Both the position numbers and the translations under genes were made by a program. Below the pieces are notes generated by a model, which made no database searches, was not told the origin of the DNA, and saw only the letters and a list, made by a program, of their open reading frames with translations. 14,670 nucleotides of DNA from Syntrophobacterales bacterium (GTDB taxonomy: Bacteria; Desulfobacterota; Syntrophorhabdia; Syntrophorhabdales; WCHB1-27): the NCBI GenBank assembly GCA_017881765.1, contig JADGQN010000070.1:1-14670 (forward strand), in the 5' to 3' direction. Shown here piece by piece: positions 7,103 through 14,597 of the stretch; position 1 is the stretch's first letter, and each line of letters begins with the position of its first letter.

Positions 7103-7936
7103 TTACGCCTTGATGAACGCGAGCAGCTCCTCGTTGACCTGGTCCTTAAGGGTCGTGCACATGCCGTGCGGCGCGCCCTTGTAGATTTTCAGCGTCGCGT
7201 TCTTGACGATCTTGGACGAGAGCAGCGCCGAGTCGGCGATCGGCACGATCTGGTCATCGTCGCCGTGCAGGATCAGGGTCGGCACGTCGATTTTCTTGAG
7301 ATCCTCCGTAAGGTCCGTTTCAGAGAACGCCTTGATGCAAAAGTACGAGGCAGGAAAGCCGGCCATTATGCCCTGGAGCCAGAATGACTCGCGCACGCCC
7401 TCCGAAATCTTCGCGCCCGGCCTGTTATAGCCGTAGAACGGCATGCTGAGATCCTTCCAGAACTGCGAGCGGTCAGTGACGACACCCGCACGTAGCTGGT
7501 CGAACACCTCGATCGGCAAGCCGCCGGGGTTGGCGGGTGTCTTCAGCATCAGCGGCGGGATGGCGCCGATCAGCACGGCTTTCGCCACCCGTTTCGTGCC
7601 GTGGCGGCCGATATAGCGCGCTACTTCGCCCCCGCCCGTGGAGTGGCCGACATGGATGGCGTTTTTCAAGTCGAGCGTTTCGACGAGTGCCGCAAGGTCA
7701 TCCGCGTAAGTGTCCAGGTCGTTTCCGGTCCACGGCTGGCTTGAGCGGCCGTGGCCGCGGCGGTCATGCGCGACGCAGCGGTAGCCGCGGGAGGCCAGAA
7801 AGAACATCTGGTCCTCAAAGGCGTCCGCGTTCAACGGCCAGCCATGGCTGAAGACCACGGGTTGTCCTGAGCCCCAATCCTTGTAATAGATCTTGATGTC
7901 TCCAGTGTTCTCTTTACCGACAGTAATGTAATTCAT
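7103..7936 (-). CDS. alpha/beta hydrolase, non-heme haloperoxidase (perhydrolase) type
   Basis: A 277-residue alpha/beta-fold hydrolase of the cofactor-free chloroperoxidase/esterase group. The catalytic set is complete: nucleophile Ser99 in GHSTGG, acid Asp in HGDDDQIVP (about 228) and His257 in GAPHGMC, with the oxyanion-hole motif HGWPL at 31-35. The motif DRRGHGRSSQPW is typical of this branch. Members hydrolyse esters and can make peracids in vitro; the natural substrate is usually unknown. There is no signal peptide, so it is cytoplasmic. AGGAG lies 7 bases before the ATG. It is the first gene of a minus-strand group with the DUF5996 and UBP zinc-finger genes, driven by a promoter at 8002-8029. 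Confidence 0.93.
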   Translation of the reverse strand: MNYITVGKENTGDIKIYYKDWGSGQPVVFSHGWPLNADAFEDQMFFLASRGYRCVAHDRRGHGRSSQPWTGNDLDTYADDLAALVETLDLKNAIHVGHSTGGGEVARYIGRHGTKRVAKAVLIGAIPPLMLKTPANPGGLPIEVFDQLRAGVVTDRSQFWKDLSMPFYGYNRPGAKISEGVRESFWLQGIMAGFPASYFCIKAFSETDLTEDLKKIDVPTLILHGDDDQIVPIADSALLSSKIVKNATLKIYKGAPHGMCTTLKDQVNEELLAFIKA

Positions 7937-8001
7937 TAGAAGTCTCCTTTCCTGGTCAGAGGTTTCTCATAACGTATTCAAAAGATATCACTGCATATTT
8001 G

Positions 8002-8029
8002 AAAATAGCGCTTAATGAGGTATTGTCAA
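8002..8029 (-). promoter_or_regulatory. putative sigma70 promoter for the hydrolase group
   Basis: On the minus strand TTGACA (8029-8024), a 16-base spacer and TATTTT (8007-8002) precede the hydrolase ATG by about 65 bases. The surrounding stretch 7937-8060 is distinctly AT-rich. The rest of the 255-base gap up to dinB holds only the dinB promoter and no credible gene. Confidence 0.55.
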
Positions 8030-8157
8030 GTGCGAAACCCCGCATCCTAAGTTTTTCTGCGCCGTCCCATCCTTACTATTTCATTGGATGTAAATCTGCC
8101 GAACGCAACCCTACCGGTGCAAGCCTGGTCCATGCGAACCCTGGAAAGTTGTTGGGG

Positions 8158-8186
8158 TTGCCCTTCAGGATGAGTCCGGGTATAAT
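8158..8186 (+). promoter_or_regulatory. strong promoter for dinB, implying a leaderless mRNA
   Basis: TTGCCC (8158-8163), an exact 17-base spacer and the consensus TATAAT (8181-8186) stand directly before the GTG start at 8192. A transcript would begin about 6-8 bases after the -10, at or beside the start codon, leaving no room for a ribosome site. I saw no recognisable LexA box overlapping it. Confidence 0.65.
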
Positions 8187-8191
8187 CAAGG

Positions 8192-9412
8192 GTGCCCAGA
8201 ATCATTGCTTGCGTCGACATGGACGCCTTTTTTGCCTCCGTGGAGCAGCGGGACAACCCTGATCTCAGGGGTAAGCCCATAGCCGTCACGGGCGCGGGAG
8301 AGAGAACGGTCATAACGACCTCTTCATACGAGGCGCGGAAATACGGGGTCAAAACGGCCATGACCGTATACGAGGCGAAGCGGCTCTGCCCATTTATAAT
8401 CCTCGTTACAGGAGACAACAAGAAGTACGCTCAAATCTGTACACAGCTTGAAGAAATCTGCCTCCGGTTCACCCCGGATATCGAAATCTATTCCATTGAC
8501 GAGGTCTTCCTCGACATCACCGCCTCCCACCATCTCTTCAGTGGTCCCGACAATTTGGCGCGGACTCTCAAGGGCACGGTGAAGAACGAGTTGGGGCTTA
8601 CCTGCACGGTGGGCATGGGGCCAAACGTTCTCATCGCCAAGCTCGCCAGTGACCTTGCAAAACCAGATGGTCTGCGATGGGTAGATGATGAAACCGTCCC
8701 ATCCGTCCTCGAGCATCTTCCGGTGAAGAAGCTCTGGGGCATCGGACGCCATACCGAGGAGAAGCTCCGCGCCATGGGTATCACCACCTGCGGCGAGCTG
8801 GGAAGAGCGCCCCTTTCTCCGTTAACAAAAAGGTTCGGCATTGTCGGAGAACATCTCAAGGCCATGGGAAACGGACGGCTGGAACGGCCCTTGGAGCTCG
8901 ATCCTCCGGAACCGAAATCGATCGGCCACAGCATCACGCTGCCGAAGGATATAGGGAAACGTGAGGAGCTCTTGAGCTGTCTCCTCCGGTTGAGCGAAAG
9001 GGTTGGGCGCAGGGCAAGACGTTACGGCCATAAAGGCAAGAGAATCACGCTCACGGTGCGGTATGGGGATTTCACAACCTTTACGCGACAGGCCACCTTG
9101 CCCGCCTACACGAACGATACCGGCGATATCTATCGCTCTGCCGTCGCTATCCTCGATGGGATACGCCTGCGCAAAAGCGTGCGCCTCCTCGGTATTTCTC
9201 TCTCAAGCATCGGGCAAGATGCGGAGCAGATGACCCTCTTCCAAGAAGAGGACCGGGAGAAAAAGGCCGCACTCACAAAGGCCGTGGATATTGTCAACGA
9301 CAAGTTCGGCGAACATGCGGTTACCTTCGCGTCAACGATCACTCAGGAGAAAGAGCATAGGGTTATTTCCCCGGCATGGCGGCCATCAGGGGTGAGGAAG
9401 AGTGATGTGTGA
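8192..9412 (+). CDS. dinB: DNA polymerase IV (Y-family translesion polymerase)
   Basis: A 406-residue Y-family polymerase that copies across damaged template bases with low fidelity. Catalytic acidic residues are Asp9 (VDMDAFF) and Asp103-Glu104 (SIDEVFLD); Phe14 is the expected steric gate against ribonucleotides. The fingers motif SYEARKYGVKTAM and the palm segment TVGMGPNVLIAKLASDLAKPDG follow, then the helix-hairpin-helix thumb at about 165-230 and the little-finger domain to about 350. QMTLF at 346-350 looks like a sliding-clamp-binding peptide; unusually it is followed by a tail of about 55 residues ending in ISPAWRPSG, instead of lying at the very C-terminus. The start is GTG: an in-frame stop lies three codons upstream and the conserved N-terminal strand needs this codon. 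It converges on the SDR gene with only 21 bases between the two stops. Confidence 0.95.
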   Translation: MPRIIACVDMDAFFASVEQRDNPDLRGKPIAVTGAGERTVITTSSYEARKYGVKTAMTVYEAKRLCPFIILVTGDNKKYAQICTQLEEICLRFTPDIEIYSIDEVFLDITASHHLFSGPDNLARTLKGTVKNELGLTCTVGMGPNVLIAKLASDLAKPDGLRWVDDETVPSVLEHLPVKKLWGIGRHTEEKLRAMGITTCGELGRAPLSPLTKRFGIVGEHLKAMGNGRLERPLELDPPEPKSIGHSITLPKDIGKREELLSCLLRLSERVGRRARRYGHKGKRITLTVRYGDFTTFTRQATLPAYTNDTGDIYRSAVAILDGIRLRKSVRLLGISLSSIGQDAEQMTLFQEEDREKKAALTKAVDIVNDKFGEHAVTFASTITQEKEHRVISPAWRPSGVRKSDV

Positions 9413-9433
9413 CGAGCGCTTTTAACAGGAAAA

Positions 9434-10180
9434 TTAAATCATAAATGCGCCGCCGTTCACGTCGAGGGTCACCCCCGTCACAAAGGGCGAATCGAGCAGG
9501 TACTCAAAGGCGCGGGCCACATCGTCCGATGTTCCGAGGCGAGGCACAAGAACTTTTTCCTTCAGTACGGCCTTCTTTTCATCCGACCAGTCTGCGAATA
9601 TGCCTGCATCTTCGATAAAGGCCGGCGCAATAGCATTTACGGTAACGCCATACGGACCCAGCTCTCTCGCCGCATAGCGCGTCAGTCCTAACATTCCGGC
9701 TTTGGAAGCCGCGTAGTGCGGTCCGATCACGCCGCCACCCCTCGCTGCTATGGATGATATGTTCACGATACGACCGAACTTCATCTCCTTCATACCCGGT
9801 ACAACCTGCCGACACCAGTAGAATGCGCCGCTTAGATTGATACGAATCGTCTCATCCCATTCTTGCACGGATATTTCTTCGAGCAATTTTGCGGGCATAA
9901 TACCGGCGTTGTTGACAAGAACACTGACCGCTCCGAGTTCGCCGTGAACAGTGCGATGATGGGCGGCCACCGTATCCGGGTCGCCCGCATCTCCCCTGAG
10001 CGTCAGGATGTGCTGATCCGCCGTCTTGCGGCCATCCAAGTATTGCATAGCCCTCTCAGCCGACTTCTCATCATCTTTATAAGTTATCGCCAGTGAAAAA
10101 CCCCTCTGTAACAACCGATCGGCGATGACCAGGCCAATGCCCCGGGTTCCCCCGGTTACGACGGCAATTGATGCATTCAT
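9434..10180 (-). CDS. SDR-family oxidoreductase, FabG-like
   Basis: A 248-residue short-chain dehydrogenase/reductase. It has the dinucleotide-binding TGGTRGIG at 9-16, NNAG at 90-93, the catalytic tetrad Asn115, Ser143, Tyr156 and Lys160 (YAASK), and the closing VTGVTLDVNGG. The pattern is that of 3-oxoacyl-ACP reductases (FabG), including the length, but no acyl-carrier or fatty-acid gene is next to it, so the substrate is open. AGGAG lies 7 bases before the ATG. It is divergent from the ammonia-lyase gene, with 297 bases between the starts, and has its own promoter. Confidence 0.92.
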   Translation of the reverse strand: MNASIAVVTGGTRGIGLVIADRLLQRGFSLAITYKDDEKSAERAMQYLDGRKTADQHILTLRGDAGDPDTVAAHHRTVHGELGAVSVLVNNAGIMPAKLLEEISVQEWDETIRINLSGAFYWCRQVVPGMKEMKFGRIVNISSIAARGGGVIGPHYAASKAGMLGLTRYAARELGPYGVTVNAIAPAFIEDAGIFADWSDEKKAVLKEKVLVPRLGTSDDVARAFEYLLDSPFVTGVTLDVNGGAFMI

Positions 10181-10228
10181 ATATTGGCTCCTCGTTTCAG
10201 CACCCTATGACTGGTTGCAGCAGATTTC

Positions 10229-10257
10229 TCTATACCCTGATGGGGTGGAAAAATCAA
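10229..10257 (-). promoter_or_regulatory. putative sigma70 promoter for the SDR gene
   Basis: On the minus strand TTGATT (10257-10252), a 17-base spacer and TATAGA (10234-10229) lie about 50 bases before the SDR start. Both elements match the consensus well. Confidence 0.6.
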
Positions 10258-10368
10258 TCCTTTCTTACCCGGAGTCTTCTCCGCCTTTCGCAAAGGCCAG
10301 GTTGATGCTCCTTATATTGTCTTTAAAACATTTCGTGCTTACTATCCAAATAGGGCTGAACACCCGAT

Positions 10369-10397
10369 TTGCTTCTGCCTCTTTCAGCAAATATTCA
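10369..10397 (+). promoter_or_regulatory. possible promoter for the ammonia-lyase gene
   Basis: TTGCTT (10369-10374), a 17-base spacer and TATTCA (10392-10397) lie about 80 bases before the lyase start. The match is moderate; other weak pairs exist in this AT-rich gap, so this is only the best candidate. Confidence 0.35.
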
Positions 10398-10477
10398 CCG
10401 GCAGATAGAAAGCAAGCATTTTGGCAATCGAGTCCAAGCACCTATTCCGCAGGTAACTTTGATCAGGAGGGATGGGA

Positions 10478-12205
10478 GTGGATAAAGCATTTTCGGGCAA
10501 CTCGGGGAGAGGGGCATCAGGACAGGAGTATGAGGCAGGCGATCCTGTCGTCATCCGCGGTGACAACCTCACGATCAACGGTGTGGTGCGCGTTGCGCGC
10601 TACAAGGCGAGCGTGCGAATAACCGAAGAAGAAGAGGTCTTGAGGCGGGTTGAAGCTTCCAACGCTTACATCATCAATGCCACCCAAGCCTGCCGGCCCG
10701 TTATGGGCGCGATCCCCCCGACCTGCAGACCCATCTACGGTGTCACCACGGGCTTCGGAGGCATGGCTAACGTCTTCATTTCGCCGGAGATGGCCGGCGA
10801 ACTGCAGCAGAATCTCATCTTCTTCCATAAGGTAGGAGCGGGCAAGCGACTGCCCCTTTCCGACGTCCGCGCCGCCATGCTGATACGGGCCAACTCTCAT
10901 CTGCTGGGCTTCTCCGGTTTACGGCTTGAGTTGATCCGAAGGATCATTACGTTCTTGAACGCCAACGTGACGCCCCACGTTCGCGAGTTCGGTTCCATAG
11001 GCGCCAGCGGCGATCTCACGCCTCTTGCCGCCATCACCGGCGCGCTGATCGGCCTGGACGAGAGTTTTACCGTGGATTTTGATGGAGAGGAGATCGATTC
11101 TCTTACGGCGCTCGCCAGACTTGGCCTGCCTCGCCTGGAACTCCTCGCAAAGGAAGGGTTGGCCATGATTAACGGGACCTGTGTGATGACCGGTATCGCT
11201 GCCCAGTGTGTGCACGATGCCTGGTCATTGCTGAATTTGGCCATGGGCGCACATGCCCTTTTCATCCAGGGCCTGAATGGAACCAACCAGTCCTTCCATC
11301 CTTTCATCCATAAGAACAAACCTCATCCGGGTCAAATGCAGGCGGCTGCCTCCATGCTCCAACTGCTGGAGGGGTCCGGGCTCATCCGTAACGAACTGGA
11401 AGGCCGCCTCGAATATGAGATGGGCAAACTGATTCAGGATCGCTATTCGATCCGCTGCCTGCCCCAGTATCTGGGTCCTCTTGTGGACGGGTTAGATATG
11501 GTTACCCGGCAGGTAACGACCGAAATGAACTCCGCCAGCGACAATCCGCTCATCGATCCTGACAAGGGTATGGATTATCACGGCGGCAATTTTTTGGGAC
11601 AGTACATCGGCGTGGCCATGGACCAGCTGCGCTACTATCTTGGGTTGATGGCCAAACATCTGGACGTGCAGATTGCCCTGCTCATCACTCCTGAATTCAG
11701 TAACGGCCTGCCCCCATGCCTTATCGGCAACACCGACCGTAAGGTAAACATGGGACTCAAGGCCTTACAGATTTGCGGCAACTCGATCATGCCGCTGATC
11801 ACGTTTTATGGCCAATCCCTGGTCGACAGATTTCCGACCCATGCCGAACAGTTCAATCAGAACATCAACAGCCTTGGTCTCGGTTCAGCCAACCTGGCTC
11901 GGCAATCGATCGAGACCTTTCATCAGTATATGGCCGTCGCCCTGATGTTCGGCGTCCAGGCGGTCGACCTTCGTACCTATCTCGTTGCCGGCCACTACGA
12001 CGCCCGCACCCTTCTGTCATCGGCTTCGTCGGCGCTTTATGAGGCTGTACGGGAGGTTGCCGGACGGCCGCCATCGCCAGACCGGCCTTACATCAGAAAT
12101 GACTACGAGCAGCCGCTCGAAGAGCACATACGACGGATAGCCGCCGACATCGGGACTGGCGGGCGTATTCCTCAGTCTGCGGCCGGTTATTGGTCAGAAA
12201 GGTAA
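10478..12205 (+). CDS. aromatic amino acid ammonia-lyase (MIO enzyme, PAL/HAL family)
   Basis: This 575-residue enzyme would remove ammonia from an aromatic amino acid (phenylalanine, tyrosine or histidine) to give cinnamate, coumarate or urocanate. It carries the self-forming MIO prosthetic group at Ala176-Ser177-Gly178 (GSIGASGDLTP), the catalytic tyrosine Tyr87 (YGVTTGFG), ALNGTNQSFHP-like and QDRYSIRCLPQYLGP segments, NSASDNPLID and FPTHAEQFNQNINS. Much of it reads, from memory, very like the cyanobacterial phenylalanine ammonia-lyases (about 567 residues) rather than ordinary HutH (about 510). The two-residue selectivity position is Phe116-His117: phenylalanine lyases have Phe-Leu, tyrosine lyases His-Leu, histidine lyases Ser-His. 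Substrate is therefore uncertain. AGGAGG lies 7 bases before the GTG at 10478 but only 1 before the ATG at 10472, so GTG is preferred. An exported FKBP gene follows 36 bases later. No hut or phenylpropanoid genes are nearby. Confidence 0.9.
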   Translation: MDKAFSGNSGRGASGQEYEAGDPVVIRGDNLTINGVVRVARYKASVRITEEEEVLRRVEASNAYIINATQACRPVMGAIPPTCRPIYGVTTGFGGMANVFISPEMAGELQQNLIFFHKVGAGKRLPLSDVRAAMLIRANSHLLGFSGLRLELIRRIITFLNANVTPHVREFGSIGASGDLTPLAAITGALIGLDESFTVDFDGEEIDSLTALARLGLPRLELLAKEGLAMINGTCVMTGIAAQCVHDAWSLLNLAMGAHALFIQGLNGTNQSFHPFIHKNKPHPGQMQAAASMLQLLEGSGLIRNELEGRLEYEMGKLIQDRYSIRCLPQYLGPLVDGLDMVTRQVTTEMNSASDNPLIDPDKGMDYHGGNFLGQYIGVAMDQLRYYLGLMAKHLDVQIALLITPEFSNGLPPCLIGNTDRKVNMGLKALQICGNSIMPLITFYGQSLVDRFPTHAEQFNQNINSLGLGSANLARQSIETFHQYMAVALMFGVQAVDLRTYLVAGHYDARTLLSSASSALYEAVREVAGRPPSPDRPYIRNDYEQPLEEHIRRIAADIGTGGRIPQSAAGYWSER

Positions 12206-12241
12206 GTAGCGTTAGATTATCAGAAAAACGGAGGGTTATTT

Positions 12242-12934
12242 ATGAACCGAGCAAGAGCGCTCATGGCCGTAGTTGCGGTGCTTATGGCGGGAATGGTGTA
12301 TGGAGCGGACGACCAGATACTCCGGACGGAAAAGGAGAAGACGAGTTATGTCATAGGCGCCCAGATGGGCGCCGACATGAGGCACTACGGGATGGAAGTG
12401 GACCCTGACGTTGTGGCAAGGGGCTTCAGGGATGCCTATTCAGGCGGGAAGCTTCTTCTCAGCGACCAGCAAATGTCCGAAACAATCACCAGTGTTGACC
12501 GGATAATAGCAGCGAAAAGCGCCGCAACGATGAAGCAGGAGGCGCAAAGGAACAGACAGGAGGGAGAGGCCTTTCTTGCACAGAACGCGAAAAGGGACGG
12601 AGTGAGAACCCTGCCGAGCGGGTTGCAATACAGAGTCATGAAAACGGGCACAGGTCGTACCCCGAGATTAACGGATACTGTTGTCGTAAATTATCGCGGG
12701 ACTTTTGTCGACGGTACCGAATTTGACAGCTCGTACCGGAGGGGACAACCATTCGCTTTCCAAGTTAACAGTGTAATCAAGGGATGGGTAGAGGCTCTGC
12801 AGCTTATGAGCGTTGGTGCGAAATGGCAACTTTTCGTACCGCCCCGGCTCGCCTACGGTGAACAAGGAGGGCCTCCGGCTATAGGGCCCAATGCAACATT
12901 AATCTACGAGGTGGAACTACTTTCAATAAAGTAG
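12242..12934 (+). CDS. exported FKBP-type peptidyl-prolyl isomerase, FkpA/Mip-like
   Basis: A 230-residue isomerase that would speed proline cis-trans isomerisation and act as a chaperone in the periplasm. Residues 1-21 are a signal peptide (MNRARAL, then a hydrophobic stretch, cleavage near VYGA). Residues about 25-118 are the mostly helical, charged dimerisation region of Mip/FkpA proteins, starting EKTSYVIGAQMGADM. The FKBP domain spans about 120-230, with active-site positions Tyr151, Phe161-Asp162, Val178-Ile179, Trp182 and Tyr205. There is no cysteine after the signal, so it is not a lipoprotein. GGAGG lies 7 bases before the ATG. It is 36 bases after the lyase stop and probably shares its transcript; a hairpin follows. 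Confidence 0.93.
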   Translation: MNRARALMAVVAVLMAGMVYGADDQILRTEKEKTSYVIGAQMGADMRHYGMEVDPDVVARGFRDAYSGGKLLLSDQQMSETITSVDRIIAAKSAATMKQEAQRNRQEGEAFLAQNAKRDGVRTLPSGLQYRVMKTGTGRTPRLTDTVVVNYRGTFVDGTEFDSSYRRGQPFAFQVNSVIKGWVEALQLMSVGAKWQLFVPPRLAYGEQGGPPAIGPNATLIYEVELLSIK

Positions 12935-12960
12935 AAGAAAAGATCGACCATGTGCCGGCC

Positions 12961-12991
12961 TTGGTCACCTTGTGCTCCACAAGGTGACCAA
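12961..12991. terminator. strong hairpin after the FKBP gene
   Basis: TTGGTCACCTTGTG and its exact complement form a 14-base-pair stem around a 3-base loop, 26 bases after the FKBP stop. No T-run follows in either direction, so it may block 3' exonucleases, or end transcription with help, rather than act as a classical intrinsic terminator. It could serve the convergent transcript from the LivK-type gene too. Confidence 0.6.
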
Positions 12992-13033
12992 CCTTAGTAT
13001 CCAATTGCGTAAGTCCTCACACTCTCTAGAGTC

Positions 13034-13123
13034 GTCACCCCGGTGATAGCGCAGCATCCTGTAAGGAAAACCGGGGTCCAGAAATACCTGTAGAATGTGG
13101 ATTCCGGCGTTCGCCGGAATGAC
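13034..13123. repeat. palindromic repeat, copy 2 (two hairpins)
   Basis: A 90-base element related to 4397-4480. Hairpin 1 pairs ACCCCGGT with ACCGGGGT around a loop containing AGCGCAGCATCCTGTAAGG. Hairpin 2 is ATTCCGGCG-TTC-GCCGGAAT, with perfect arms. The ends GTCA and TGAC are inverted. It lies between the convergent FKBP and LivK-type genes; the rest of the gap 12935-13168 holds the FKBP hairpin and nothing coding. Confidence 0.75.
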
Positions 13124-13168
13124 AGCAAGGCCATCACCAATTTTCGCAATTAGGTACTTGCCCCGGTC

Positions 13169-14422
13169 TTACTTGCCCTCTTTCATTCTCTTTTCGTAAT
13201 TCGCCCGCACCTCCTTCAGCTCCTCAGGTGTGCGGCAGATCTGCTCAGCCTGTATGGCCTGCATATTCTTCAGTGTAGCAAAGCCATATTTGTCATTGTA
13301 CTTGGTCTCACCCCACACCACATCCTCGACCACCGAGTGGTCCTGCGCCCGCATGATCTTCCAGCCCTCCGGGGTCTCCCAGGCCAGTGGCTCTCTCTCA
13401 ACGGCCTTAATCACCTTCTCCGTATCCGTCGTGCCGGCGCGCTCCACGGCTGCTTTGATGAAGTAGATACCCGCATAGGTTTCTTCAGCCATGTAATCCG
13501 GCCATTCCTTGAACCTGTCATAATAGGATTTGACAAACTTACTGTTCATTTCAGAGTCAGGGGTCAGGAAGAAATAGCGCGCGGCTATATAGATGCCATC
13601 CGGCATATCCTTTCCCAGCGGAGCGAGCGTTTCCAAAGCTGCACCGTCCGGAAAGGCGAATTTTATTGTGTCGAATAACTTCATTGGTAAGGCCTGCTTG
13701 ATAAAGTTGACTGCATCCATGCCCCAGAGTGGCGACCAGACCGCATCCGGCTTGGCGTCACTGATCTTCTTAATGAACTCCGTATAGTCCGGCTCTGTCA
13801 GCTTCGGCCAGAGCTCACCCACGAATTCCACGTCGGGCCGCAGTTCTTTCAGTTTGCTCTTAAACGAGGCCCATGAATCCCAGCCATAATTGTAATTCGG
13901 CCCGATGCACATCCAACGCTTGTAAGGTTTGTCTGCCACGAAATATGCGCCGGCCCTTGAGTGCATCATCGCGTTGCTCAGGGTGCCGAACATATACGGG
14001 TTGAACTGTGCACCGGTGAGCGAATCCGCGGCAGCCTGGGTCAGCACAAGCATGATCTTATGTTCCGTGATCACCGGTGAAAGAGCCGCAGCCACTCCGC
14101 TCGATGTCGGCCCGACCAGGAAATCCACCTTATCCTGAAGGATATATCTCTTTGCGATCTCAACACCCAGCGGCGGCTGCATCTTTGAGTCTGCCGTCAG
14201 GGCCGTCACCTTCCGGCCAAGTATGCCCCCGGCGGCGTTGATCTCATCTACGGCAAGCTGAACGGCCTGAAAACCATGCTTGCCGTAGCCACCCATGGGT
14301 CCTGAACTCACGAACATCACACCCAGCTTGATCGGTTTTTCCTGGGCCCACGCAGGCCCGATAAGCAAAGCAAGCACGGCACAAATCGCTACACTTCCAA
14401 TCAATATATTCTTCTTCACCAT
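13169..14422 (-). CDS. ABC transporter substrate-binding protein, LivK / branched-chain amino acid type
   Basis: A 417-residue periplasmic binding protein of the Peripla_BP_6 (type I) family, which feeds small molecules such as branched-chain amino acids, amides or aromatic acids to a LivHMGF-like ABC importer. Residues 1-26 are a signal peptide (MVKKN, hydrophobic core, cleavage at AWA/Q). Family marks: IKLGVMFVSSGPMGGYGKHG at about 31-50, AVDEINAAGGILGRKV, DFLVGPTSSGVAAALSPV and a C-terminal region rich in charged helices. There is no lipobox. The true ligand cannot be read from the sequence. No permease or ATPase gene lies beside it in this window: the downstream side is a repeat and a convergent gene. 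GGGGAGG sits close (2 bases) to the ATG. Confidence 0.93.
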   Translation of the reverse strand: MVKKNILIGSVAICAVLALLIGPAWAQEKPIKLGVMFVSSGPMGGYGKHGFQAVQLAVDEINAAGGILGRKVTALTADSKMQPPLGVEIAKRYILQDKVDFLVGPTSSGVAAALSPVITEHKIMLVLTQAAADSLTGAQFNPYMFGTLSNAMMHSRAGAYFVADKPYKRWMCIGPNYNYGWDSWASFKSKLKELRPDVEFVGELWPKLTEPDYTEFIKKISDAKPDAVWSPLWGMDAVNFIKQALPMKLFDTIKFAFPDGAALETLAPLGKDMPDGIYIAARYFFLTPDSEMNSKFVKSYYDRFKEWPDYMAEETYAGIYFIKAAVERAGTTDTEKVIKAVEREPLAWETPEGWKIMRAQDHSVVEDVVWGETKYNDKYGFATLKNMQAIQAEQICRTPEELKEVRANYEKRMKEGK

Positions 14423-14431
14423 AACCTCCCC

Positions 14432-14485
14432 CTAGAATTTAGTTGACGAAATCCTCCGCCAAAATGTGTGGTATGCCGCAGCCAT
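14432..14485 (-). other. possible 17-codon leader ORF before the LivK-type gene
   Basis: ATG at 14485 opens a 17-codon frame (MAAAYHTFWRRISSTKF) whose TAG stop runs into the GGGGGAGG ribosome site of the binding-protein gene. Its own ribosome site is weak (GGAAG, 9 bases). It could be a coupling leader or chance. Confidence 0.2.
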
Positions 14486-14568
14486 AGATAGCTACTTCCA
14501 AAGAAGAGTAGGTAACATACTCGATTCTGTTCAAAAGCATGTAATGTGGAGGCTTGAGCTATACAGCA

Positions 14569-14597
14569 ATGTTATTTGATGCAGGTCTGCCTGTCAA
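14569..14597 (-). promoter_or_regulatory. putative sigma70 promoter for the LivK-type gene
   Basis: On the minus strand TTGACA (14597-14592), a 17-base spacer and TAACAT (14574-14569) form a good promoter about 150 bases before the ATG. An A-run (14599-14606) just upstream of the -35 resembles an UP element. The spacer contains the imperfect palindrome GCAGACCTGC, a possible operator. Bases 14608-14670 show no further gene. Confidence 0.6.

Noticed and set aside
8101..8157. LexA/SOS box upstream of dinB
   Set aside because: GAAC words occur at 8101 and 8136, but not with the spacing or symmetry of any LexA site I know.
8047..8421. Minus-strand ORF of 124 codons over the dinB start
   Set aside because: It overlaps the dinB promoter and the conserved dinB N-terminus; no motifs.
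10125..10622. Plus-strand ORF of 165 codons across the SDR-lyase gap
   Set aside because: It crosses both real gene starts in other frames and shows no domain; the gap is better explained by two divergent promoters.
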